A program made the translations under genes and the position numbers. A stretch of 13,564 bases of DNA. It comes from Candidatus Kaiserbacteria bacterium RIFCSPLOWO2_01_FULL_54_20. GTDB taxonomy: Bacteria > Patescibacteriota > Minisyncoccia > Phycocordibacterales > UBA2100. The stretch is from assembly GCA_001783355.1 (NCBI GenBank), contig MFMA01000002.1:1-13564 (forward strand), in the 5' to 3' direction. Every line of letters starts with the position of its first letter. The stretch's first letter is position 1. The notes under the pieces were generated by a model that was not told the origin of the DNA, searched no databases, and saw nothing but the letters and a program-made list of their open reading frames with translations. This document shows, in pieces, positions 1 to 5,864 of the stretch.

Positions 1-1
1 C

Positions 2-559
2 GTGCGCTTCTGCATCGAGGCGAGCGGAATACAAAACATGTACGAGAGTAAGTCCGAGGAAGACGTCGAGCGGATGGGGAACGTGCGCGAACTCGCGAAT
101 CTCGCAACGAAATACGAGCACGACGAGCCGCCTCTCGGAATTGAGCGGCTTCTCGAAGAAGCGGCTCTGCAGAGCGAGCAGGATGAGCTGACCATACATT
201 CTGACAAGGGTGGAATTACGCTCATGACCGCGCATGCGGCCAAGGGACTGGAATTCGACGCAGTATTCGTCGTCGGCCTTGAACAAGGGCTCTTTCCTTC
301 CATGCGCGCAAACGATCTTACTGGCCCCGAACGGGACCCGGAGGAAGAGCGGAGGTTGTTTTATGTCGCGCTCACACGCGCGCGCAAACACTTGTTTTTG
401 AGTTACGCGTACGAACGGACCAAATACGGCTCTCGCGAAAGCGCATTGCCATCGGAATTCCTTTCCGACATCGACGTACGACTCATCGCGGGTCCGGACG
501 CCCATGCGCCAAAAGGGAAAAAGCGCGGACTTCTCGACGATTACTATGAGATACGCTAG
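2..559 (+). CDS. UvrD/PcrA-type superfamily 1 DNA helicase, C-terminal part (5' truncated by window edge)
   Basis: This is the last ~185 residues of an SF1A 3'-5' DNA helicase; the frame is open to the left edge, so the true start lies outside. Motif V is clear at residues ~73-86 of the visible part (LMTAHAAKGLEFD), and motif VI at ~115-127 (EEERRLFYVALTRA), with its Q/R-type arginine contacting ATP. Family role: ATP-driven strand separation in nucleotide excision repair, mismatch repair or fork rescue in the cytoplasm. After motif VI only ~60 residues remain, ending in a Lys-rich stretch and an acidic/aromatic end (DDYYEIR). The longer C-terminal tail of PcrA/UvrD, which binds RNA polymerase, is not evident. 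The last 14 bases overlap the ksgA start, implying translational coupling. UvrD, PcrA and Rep cannot be told apart from this fragment. Confidence 0.93.
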   Translation: MRFCIEASGIQNMYESKSEEDVERMGNVRELANLATKYEHDEPPLGIERLLEEAALQSEQDELTIHSDKGGITLMTAHAAKGLEFDAVFVVGLEQGLFPSMRANDLTGPERDPEEERRLFYVALTRARKHLFLSYAYERTKYGSRESALPSEFLSDIDVRLIAGPDAHAPKGKKRGLLDDYYEIR

Positions 560-1352
560 AAAAACCAGAGGTGCGCGATTGGGTCAGCATTTTCTCACGG
601 GGCAGTGGGCCGCGCGCGCGCTCGCGCGCGCGGCAGAAGTGCGAGCCGGGGAAACTATTCTTGAGATCGGCCCGGGCAAAGGCGCGCTCACGAAAGAATT
701 ACTGGCAACGGGGAACAAGGTGGTTGCCGTTGAGAAAGATGAGGTTCTCGTCGGTCAGCTCGAAGATGCATTCGCGCACGAGACCACATCCGGCGCGCTT
801 ACCCTCGTATCGCAAGACATCCGCAACTTCGATGTGGCGAGCTCGAACCTCATCGCAGGCACGTACGTCGTCGCGGCCAATATTCCGTACTACATCACGG
901 GCGAGATAGTACGAACGTTCCTGACCGCAAAAAAGCAGCCGAGGGCAATGGCGCTCCTGGTCCAAAAAGAGGTCGCGGAGCGTATCATCGCGAGAGACGG
1001 GAAGGAAAGTATTCTGTCTCTATCGGTGAAAGCGTACGGTGCCCCGAAGATCGTCGCGAAAGTCTCAAGAGGGAACTTCTCTCCGCCGCCATCGGTGGAC
1101 TCGGCCATACTTCTCATTGAGAACATATCGAGAACGTTCTTCGTCGATGTTGACGAGAGCGTTTTCTTCAAGATCGTCCGCGCCGGCTTCGCGTCAAAAA
1201 GAAAATTTCTCGTCAGCAATCTTTGCGTGTTTGGAAAAGAAAACGTATCGAGGGCATTCGCCGCATGCGGCATATCTGAGAAGGCGCGCGCCGAGGATGT
1301 GCCACTCGAAAAATGGAAGCTCCTCGCCCTCAAGCTAGGAGTTAGGAGCTAG
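546..1352 (+). CDS. ksgA: 16S rRNA (adenine1518-N6/adenine1519-N6)-dimethyltransferase KsgA
   Basis: Cytoplasmic SAM-dependent enzyme that dimethylates two adjacent adenines in the 3'-terminal hairpin of 16S rRNA late in small-subunit assembly. Start chosen at 546, giving 268 residues, normal for the family; an in-frame ATG at 504 would add 14 residues inside the helicase gene. Visible motifs: RLGQHFL near residues 11-17; SAM motif I ILEIGPGKG at 38-46; acidic residue pair around E63/D65; D91 after motif III; catalytic motif IV NIPYY at 112-116; and SPPPSVDSA further on, typical of KsgA/Dim1. The gene overlaps the helicase end by 14 nt. Oddity: the last residues (KLGVRS) and the stop codon are encoded by a period-7 repeat shared in type with other junctions here, so the native 3' end may have been replaced. 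Confidence 0.96.
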   Translation: MRYARKTRGARLGQHFLTGQWAARALARAAEVRAGETILEIGPGKGALTKELLATGNKVVAVEKDEVLVGQLEDAFAHETTSGALTLVSQDIRNFDVASSNLIAGTYVVAANIPYYITGEIVRTFLTAKKQPRAMALLVQKEVAERIIARDGKESILSLSVKAYGAPKIVAKVSRGNFSPPPSVDSAILLIENISRTFFVDVDESVFFKIVRAGFASKRKFLVSNLCVFGKENVSRAFAACGISEKARAEDVPLEKWKLLALKLGVRS

Positions 1353-1358
1353 AAGCTA
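1331..1358. repeat. Heptad (period-7) repeat array at the ksgA / lamin-tail gene junction
   Basis: About four degenerate 7-base units run from 1332 (GCTAGGA-, GTTAGGA- and GCTAGAA-like). The array encodes the C-terminal residues and TAG stop of ksgA, and also provides the stop codon (1356-1358, minus strand) of the convergent gene; only 3 bases separate the two stops. Its unit resembles the TAGAAGC/GAAGCTA unit of the array at 3311-3339. No S23 gene is attached, so it may be a solo arm or remnant. There is no T-tract, so it is not an obvious terminator. Confidence 0.6.
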
Positions 1359-2288
1359 CTTTCCGATCGAGGGAGGACGTGCCCCCCAGTCACTTGCGGT
1401 ATTGGTGTCTTTTGAGAGCGTGACGCGTGAGAGCGAATTCCCGTACGAGGCAACCGTCGCGCTCGGGTTCATGGCGGTCGTGTTCGTTCCCCACGAGACA
1501 GCATCCACAACGGCGCCGGAGGCGTTGCGGAGGACGATTCGGTCTCCGCTATTTGAAAGCCCGTCGCCTATCGAGCTCCCGAGCGAGACGAACGGAGTGT
1601 CAGAAGGAATGCTCCAAAGAGAACGCGTTGTCGAAGTGGCAGAAATCACCACGAAGCGGCCCGGCGCTATCATGGTGCCACTTGGGATCAGATCGGAAGC
1701 AGTGGCATCTTCTACTCTCCAGCCGCCGATGTTCACCGTCGCCGCGGTTCCGTTGAAGATCTCGATCCACTCGTTCGCAGGCTTTGTGCCATGCGCCGTG
1801 TCAACTGCATAGTAGACCTCGCTTATCACGAGATGGTCCAAGGTTCCGGGCGGTGGGATGGGTGGTGGATTTGGTGTAGGGGGCGGAGGTGGTGTGGGAG
1901 GCGTGGGTGGTGTCGGGGATGGAGACGGGCCGATCGTCGGGGGAGGAACTGGGGCCGCAGGCCCGCTCGAACCCATCATGGTGATAGCGATCCCCGTGTA
2001 AATGGTCAGTGGAGATATGCGATAGATACAATAGTAGGGCGCGCCGGCAAGACCGAGGAGCCATTGTCCCACATACGCAGGGGGCCCGAATTGATACGTC
2101 TTTGTCGCCGACGTCCAGATGTATTCGCCACCGCGCGGCGGACCGAGGTTGGCATAGATAGTGGAGTTATATACACACCGGAGGACCGTGGAGGCGCGTC
2201 CGCCGAAAGGAAAGGCGTGTGTAAAGAGTGGAACAAGAAGGAGGGCGAGCGTAAATGCGCCGACGGAAACTGAGCTCCGAACACTCAT
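1356..2288 (-). CDS. Secreted protein with Pro-rich linker and C-terminal lamin-tail domain (LTD)
   Basis: 310 residues. N-terminal signal peptide at ~1-25 (hydrophobic core, then FTHA before the predicted cleavage). A ~85-residue N-domain follows with two cysteines (C38 and C87, possibly a disulfide) and many aromatic residues. A Pro/Thr/Ser linker spans ~110-147, and an LTD immunoglobulin-like beta domain ~150-295 with HLVISEVYY, NEWIEIFN and GGWRVED, then GDRIVLRNASGAVVDAVSWG. LTDs in bacterial extracellular proteins are thought to mediate surface or nucleic-acid/protein contacts; the exact role here is unknown. The start at 2288 is supported by an extended -10 box 7 nt upstream, suggesting a leaderless transcript. 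It is convergent with ksgA and divergent from the T4SS-like cluster, so it is probably not part of that operon. Confidence 0.85.
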   Translation of the reverse strand: MSVRSSVSVGAFTLALLLVPLFTHAFPFGGRASTVLRCVYNSTIYANLGPPRGGEYIWTSATKTYQFGPPAYVGQWLLGLAGAPYYCIYRISPLTIYTGIAITMMGSSGPAAPVPPPTIGPSPSPTPPTPPTPPPPPTPNPPPIPPPGTLDHLVISEVYYAVDTAHGTKPANEWIEIFNGTAATVNIGGWRVEDATASDLIPSGTMIAPGRFVVISATSTTRSLWSIPSDTPFVSLGSSIGDGLSNSGDRIVLRNASGAVVDAVSWGTNTTAMNPSATVASYGNSLSRVTLSKDTNTASDWGARPPSIGK

Positions 2289-2295
2289 GCGAAAA

Positions 2296-2304
2296 ATTGT
2301 ACCA
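2296..2304 (-). promoter_or_regulatory. Extended -10 promoter of the lamin-tail gene
   Basis: On the minus strand the sequence reads TGG-TACAAT, a TGn extended -10 element. The box ends 7 nt before the ATG at 2288, so transcription would begin at or next to the start codon (leaderless). No Shine-Dalgarno and no convincing -35 box are seen. Confidence 0.5.
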
Positions 2305-2342
2305 TTTTGCCTACCTGCTGGCGCCGAAGGACTTGCGTCTAG

Positions 2343-2348
2343 TACAAT
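2343..2348 (+). promoter_or_regulatory. Possible -10 box upstream of the T4SS-like gene cluster
   Basis: TACAAT lies 41 nt before the ATG at 2390, a fitting distance given the Shine-Dalgarno AGGAG at 2376-2380. No good -35 hexamer is found at 16-18 bp spacing and there is no TGn extension, so this is weak. It is placed in the 101-base divergent gap where a promoter for the long plus-strand cluster is expected. Confidence 0.25.
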
Positions 2349-2389
2349 ACTGGTAATCTTCTAGTGCATTGAACTAGGAGTCCGAGGCT

Positions 2390-3268
2390 ATGAATTGGAT
2401 CCGCTCACACCCGTACGTGGCCGCCGTGGCAGGGACAGCTATTTTAATTATCATAGGTGCGATCATCGTGGGAAAAAGGGCGGCGGTAGAACCCGGGCCC
2501 TCCTCGCTGCGTGCCTGGGGAGGCGTCGGCGCTAATCTCCTCGACACGTCATCGGGCGTGCCGAACCAGATCTCTTCGGATCAAGAAAATTTGTACACCG
2601 AGGTGCGGAGTGGTCCACCGTTCTATTACGCACCCAGCGCGCAGATACCGCAAACACAGCCGGGTGACGTAAAAGATCTCGATCTCGATGAATTGCTGGC
2701 GATGTTGTCACACTCTCCCCAGGGCGCCGCCCCAAAAGACGGTGCTTCCGTCGTAGATGCTTATTCATTCATTCCCACGGGGCTCTTAAGCACATCAACG
2801 ACCCAAACATCGCGGACCCCGACGCAACTTGCTCTCTACAATTACGGGAACGAGGCGGCGTCGAATATACAGTCGTACGAGGATCTGTATCGCAACGCAC
2901 CGCAGATCATGAAAAATCAGTTCGAGGACAGACAAAACCCCGATAAAAACGCGGCCCTGCTCGGTCTAGCAAACGGTCTTGCCGGAGTGGGGAATGCATT
3001 GCTCGCGATGGAAGAGGTTCCATCGCAAGTACTATCGGCGCATGAAAAACTAGGGGTGAGCTACCAGGAAATGGGGGAGAGGCTCTCGCGCATTCCGGCA
3101 GCGAAGTATGATCAGGACCTTATCGACACAATACTCGCATACAACTCAACAGCAGAGACCTATACCAAAAATTACATCGCGCTCGCAACGCTCTTTTCCG
3201 CATACGGCGTAACATTTGGGTCTGACGACCCGGGGAGCGTCTTTACGTTCACCCAAGGTAGCCTCTAG
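2390..3268 (+). CDS. Single-pass membrane-anchored extracytoplasmic protein of unknown function (first gene of T4SS-like cluster)
   Basis: 292 residues; I do not recognise a named family. A short basic N-terminus precedes one hydrophobic segment at ~9-28 (AGTAILIIIGAIIVG), and the rest would lie outside the membrane. Residues ~35-150 are Ser/Thr/Pro/Gln-rich and probably disordered; ~150-285 are helical. The ATG at 2390 is preceded by a good Shine-Dalgarno AGGAG at 2376-2380. The C-terminal part resembles that of the next gene: a P-x3-V/A...H motif (VPSQVLSAH) followed by AYNSTAETYTKNY, compared with VPEDAVEEH and TYNTAEQTMMTSF. Position at the head of the cluster suggests an envelope component of the secretion apparatus, which is inference. 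The stop codon falls in the heptad repeat starting at 3258. Confidence 0.8.
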   Translation: MNWIRSHPYVAAVAGTAILIIIGAIIVGKRAAVEPGPSSLRAWGGVGANLLDTSSGVPNQISSDQENLYTEVRSGPPFYYAPSAQIPQTQPGDVKDLDLDELLAMLSHSPQGAAPKDGASVVDAYSFIPTGLLSTSTTQTSRTPTQLALYNYGNEAASNIQSYEDLYRNAPQIMKNQFEDRQNPDKNAALLGLANGLAGVGNALLAMEEVPSQVLSAHEKLGVSYQEMGERLSRIPAAKYDQDLIDTILAYNSTAETYTKNYIALATLFSAYGVTFGSDDPGSVFTFTQGSL

Positions 3269-3339
3269 GTTGTAGCTGTTAGCTTGCAGCAGTTCATCTA
3301 ATAGATCTTCTAGAAGCTAGTTCCAAGTAGCTAGAAGCT
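3258..3339. repeat. Gene-less inverted heptad-repeat element between the first two cluster genes
   Basis: Left arm 3258-3292: five contiguous 7-base units (for example GTAGCTG and TTAGCTT). Right arm 3311-3339: four units (TAGAAGC twice, with TAGTTCC and AAGTAGC between). The arms are in inverted orientation: TAGCTTGCAGC on the left matches the complement of GCTAGAAGCTA on the right at 9 of 11 positions, so the transcript could fold. The 18-base centre holds no gene. The layout matches the flanks of the two S23 elements further on, minus the gene, as expected of a deletion derivative or miniature copy (inference). The first unit contributes the end and stop of the upstream gene. Confidence 0.6.
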
Positions 3340-3377
3340 ATTCACCTGTTATCCCCGCGAAATCCACATGCAGCGGT

Positions 3378-3383
3378 TATACT
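3378..3383 (+). promoter_or_regulatory. -10 box (TATACT) for a leaderless transcript starting at the 3392 gene
   Basis: TATACT ends 8 nt before the ATG at 3392, so initiation would fall on or just before the start codon. It lies downstream of the alternative in-frame ATG at 3368, which favours 3392 as the start. No clear -35 box. It would give the genes from 3392 onward a promoter independent of the first gene. Confidence 0.4.
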
Positions 3384-3391
3384 TTAGACAC

Positions 3392-4231
3392 ATGGAAGAA
3401 CGCGCAGAAACAGGCGTGGGCTTTTCTCACATGGCGACACTCGCTGCTTTTTCAGCGATCGCGCTCCTCGGTGTAAGTGGGTGGCAGATATACCAGGTTT
3501 TCGTGAGGGGGAACCCCGTAAACGCCATAAACGTGGTGGACTCGTCCACACAGGCGCGAGCTTCGACACCCTATGGGAGCGTGAACTGGCAGGCACCTCC
3601 TGCAAGTGCGTCGGGAGAACCTGCGGCATCCGAGCTTGAAGCCAATGATCCCGATGGGATCTCGAACATCGAGGGAAATGTCGCCCGTGCCCTGCTCAGT
3701 TCCTACGTAATGCTCAACGAAGCGGGCATATACACGCCGGAAGACGGTGAGAAGATAGCGAGTGACATCGCGACCTCATTGCGGGCGAATGTCGCATACA
3801 AAACGTATACGGCGGCCGACATTAAAACCGACTCGAACGTTTCGTACGATCGCATGCTCGCATATCGCAACGACCTGCGCATAGCGCTCGAGCCGCTGCT
3901 CGGCAATCCGGGATACGAGCTCGGACTCTTCGCCAATTACATCGGTTCGAACGACCAGAAATATATGGAGCAATTGAAAACCGCATCCGAGAACTACCGG
4001 AAGGCTGTCGCCCAGACCGCTGCTGTCACCGTTCCGGAAGACGCCGTGGAGGAGCACGTCGGCGTCCTGAACGCGCTCTCGGAATTTGGAACTGTCGTCG
4101 AGAGGATGGCGGGCCACGCAGACGACGCGTTTGCCGCTGCGGCACTCCTGCAAACGTATAACACGGCCGAACAAACGATGATGACGTCGTTCAACGCACT
4201 CGCGTTGTACCAAAAGGGCAAAAAGATATGA
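3392..4231 (+). CDS. Single-pass membrane-anchored helical protein of unknown function, probable paralogue of the preceding gene
   Basis: 279 residues from the ATG at 3392 (an in-frame ATG at 3368 adds eight residues but precedes the putative -10 box). Short cytoplasmic N-terminus, one transmembrane segment at ~14-38 (ATLAAFSAIALLGVSGW...), a Ser/Ala/Pro-rich linker, then a helical extracytoplasmic domain from ~85. The architecture and C-terminal motifs (VPEDAVEEH; TYNTAEQTM; ALALYQKGKK) parallel those of the 2390-3268 protein, so the two are likely divergent duplicates. The TGA stop overlaps the next gene's ATG (ATGA at 4228-4231), indicating translational coupling. Likely an extracytoplasmic scaffold or accessory subunit of the T4SS-like machine; no specific function can be assigned. 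Confidence 0.8.
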   Translation: MEERAETGVGFSHMATLAAFSAIALLGVSGWQIYQVFVRGNPVNAINVVDSSTQARASTPYGSVNWQAPPASASGEPAASELEANDPDGISNIEGNVARALLSSYVMLNEAGIYTPEDGEKIASDIATSLRANVAYKTYTAADIKTDSNVSYDRMLAYRNDLRIALEPLLGNPGYELGLFANYIGSNDQKYMEQLKTASENYRKAVAQTAAVTVPEDAVEEHVGVLNALSEFGTVVERMAGHADDAFAAAALLQTYNTAEQTMMTSFNALALYQKGKKI

Positions 4232-5862
4232 GGCCTATGTTCTACGTAATCGTCCTGCTGCTCTTCTTTGCGCCGGTTTTCACGCATGCCGCGACCTGCG
4301 TTGATGGAAGAGTGATCGACGACGCCGGCAACGATACGGGACAAACGTGTGACCCTTCGCCTGATTCAACTTCAGCTCCATACGATTTCAAAAATGAAGG
4401 CATCTTCGGCTGCAATCAGGTCGCGGGCGCGAACGCAAGCGCGGGCACCATGGCCGCGATAGGCGGCGTGTATGTGCCTGTCAACGACGCGGCTGTCACT
4501 CTGAATACCGGCATCCTCGTCTACAAAGAATGCGTCCTGCGGCCGCTCCAAGACCGCCTTCGCGAAAGTGCTATGTCGGCCCTTCTCAAAAAACAGTACA
4601 TCGGCGTCGAGACGGGGCGCGAGGGCAACAAGCGATATGTCGTTGATATTGATGACGAGCTTCTGGTTGTGGACGACAGAGCCGCGCTAACGTACCTGAC
4701 CGGCCCCGCGTTAGAGACCGTCCACCCCTCATACAGAGAACAGATCAAACGAGCGCTCGCTGTTAATTATCGAGCCGAGACGCGAGGCACCGGCAAGCAG
4801 GATTGTGATTACGTCGGCGACCCTACTACGGGAGAACAGCCGTTCAAACTAGGCAATTTTGAGGAACTATCAGACACCTCCTGCAATCCTTTTTTCGAAT
4901 ATATAGACAAGAAGGACGAAATGAATGCAGCTAGGGCCGCCGCGAAAGCGAACCAGATGACGATGTGGGACTGGGGCCGCGGCTTCTATGCTGTTACCGA
5001 CAACGCGCAAGACCCGTTCGCTGAAAAGATATTGACGCCGTCGTCCGTCGTCCAGGAGTCGTACCAACAAATCCTCGGCTCTTCGGTACGACAGCTAGAA
5101 AATTCGAATGATATTGGCCAAATGATAGGCGCGCTCTTCGCAGGTGTCACGACACAAGCTTTGACAGACAGCAGAGGACTCTCCGGTCTTTCGAAGAGCG
5201 TCGCCGGCAGGCCTTCGTACCTCGACCAGGTCGCGAAGGAATCTTCACAGGGTGTTATCGGCGCCGCGGTGAATGCGGCTCTCACTATTCTGAACTCGGC
5301 TCGGCAAGTGGAAACAAACTTCCTCGCTATAATGAATGCAATTGCAAAGAATCTCACGGAGACTATCAACCAGATACGCGGAATAGAAAAACAATGCTGG
5401 TCGCTCGTCGTACCGAAAGTCCAAGAATACGCGAGCCAAAACAATATCACGCTCGAGCCGGCCAAGATCCGCACCGCGACGAGCTCGCTCGCGTTCTCAC
5501 AGCAGGTCATCGATTCGCAGATCTCCCCGCTCGCGCAGGCAGCGCTCACGAACGTGCAGTCCTCCCAGCGTGCGCTCGGCCTTATCGACCAGCTCATCGC
5601 CGGTGTGACGAACACCAATTCGGTTGCCGCTCAAAGGCTCGCGCTTCAGCAGCTCGACTCGCTCGTCGCGCAAAGGGCGCTTCACTCGCAGTACGATGTG
5701 GTGAACGCGACAAAACAGCGTGACGACATACAATCCGCGATGGGAAATCTCTTTGAGGATACTAAGGTGGCCTGGGCCGACTCACTAGACCCGGCTGTTG
5801 GCTGGTGCAACATCCAAAATCCGGACGTCATTAAGCAATGGGCCGAGCGGTGGAAGAAGTAA
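4228..5862 (+). CDS. Large secreted helical protein with eight cysteines, T4SS-cluster associated, unknown function
   Basis: 544 residues. A signal peptide at ~1-22 (hydrophobic YVIVLLLFFAPVF, then THAA) puts the mature protein outside the membrane. Eight cysteines (such as C24, QTC, FGC, KEC, QDC, TSC, KQCW and GWC) could form disulfides. Residues ~85-200 are mixed, including a VVDIDDELLVVDD stretch; ~250-530 are predominantly helical and Gln/Asn/Ala-rich, ending in NPDVIKQWAERWKK. Starts 4228 (ATGA overlap with upstream stop) or 4237 are both possible; 4228 is kept for coupling. Directly upstream of the VirB6-like gene, which suggests a partner on the outer side of the channel, for instance a VirB5-like or structural subunit. 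That assignment is positional inference; no homology to VirB5 is visible to me. Confidence 0.82.
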   Translation: MRPMFYVIVLLLFFAPVFTHAATCVDGRVIDDAGNDTGQTCDPSPDSTSAPYDFKNEGIFGCNQVAGANASAGTMAAIGGVYVPVNDAAVTLNTGILVYKECVLRPLQDRLRESAMSALLKKQYIGVETGREGNKRYVVDIDDELLVVDDRAALTYLTGPALETVHPSYREQIKRALAVNYRAETRGTGKQDCDYVGDPTTGEQPFKLGNFEELSDTSCNPFFEYIDKKDEMNAARAAAKANQMTMWDWGRGFYAVTDNAQDPFAEKILTPSSVVQESYQQILGSSVRQLENSNDIGQMIGALFAGVTTQALTDSRGLSGLSKSVAGRPSYLDQVAKESSQGVIGAAVNAALTILNSARQVETNFLAIMNAIAKNLTETINQIRGIEKQCWSLVVPKVQEYASQNNITLEPAKIRTATSSLAFSQQVIDSQISPLAQAALTNVQSSQRALGLIDQLIAGVTNTNSVAAQRLALQQLDSLVAQRALHSQYDVVNATKQRDDIQSAMGNLFEDTKVAWADSLDPAVGWCNIQNPDVIKQWAERWKK

Positions 5863-5864
5863 AT

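Noticed and set aside
504..545. Upstream start for ksgA
   Set aside because: The extra 14 residues lie inside the helicase gene and do not resemble KsgA N-termini, whereas the 546 start leads directly into the conserved GQHFL region.
4229..4231. UGA recoded as glycine (code 25)
   Set aside because: TGA ends the 3392 gene, the first S23 gene and virB4 at sensible C-termini, each next to a following start codon, so TGA is used as a stop.
4986..5618. Minus-strand open frame opposite the secreted helical protein
   Set aside because: No start signal or domain, and it lies wholly within a well-supported plus-strand gene.
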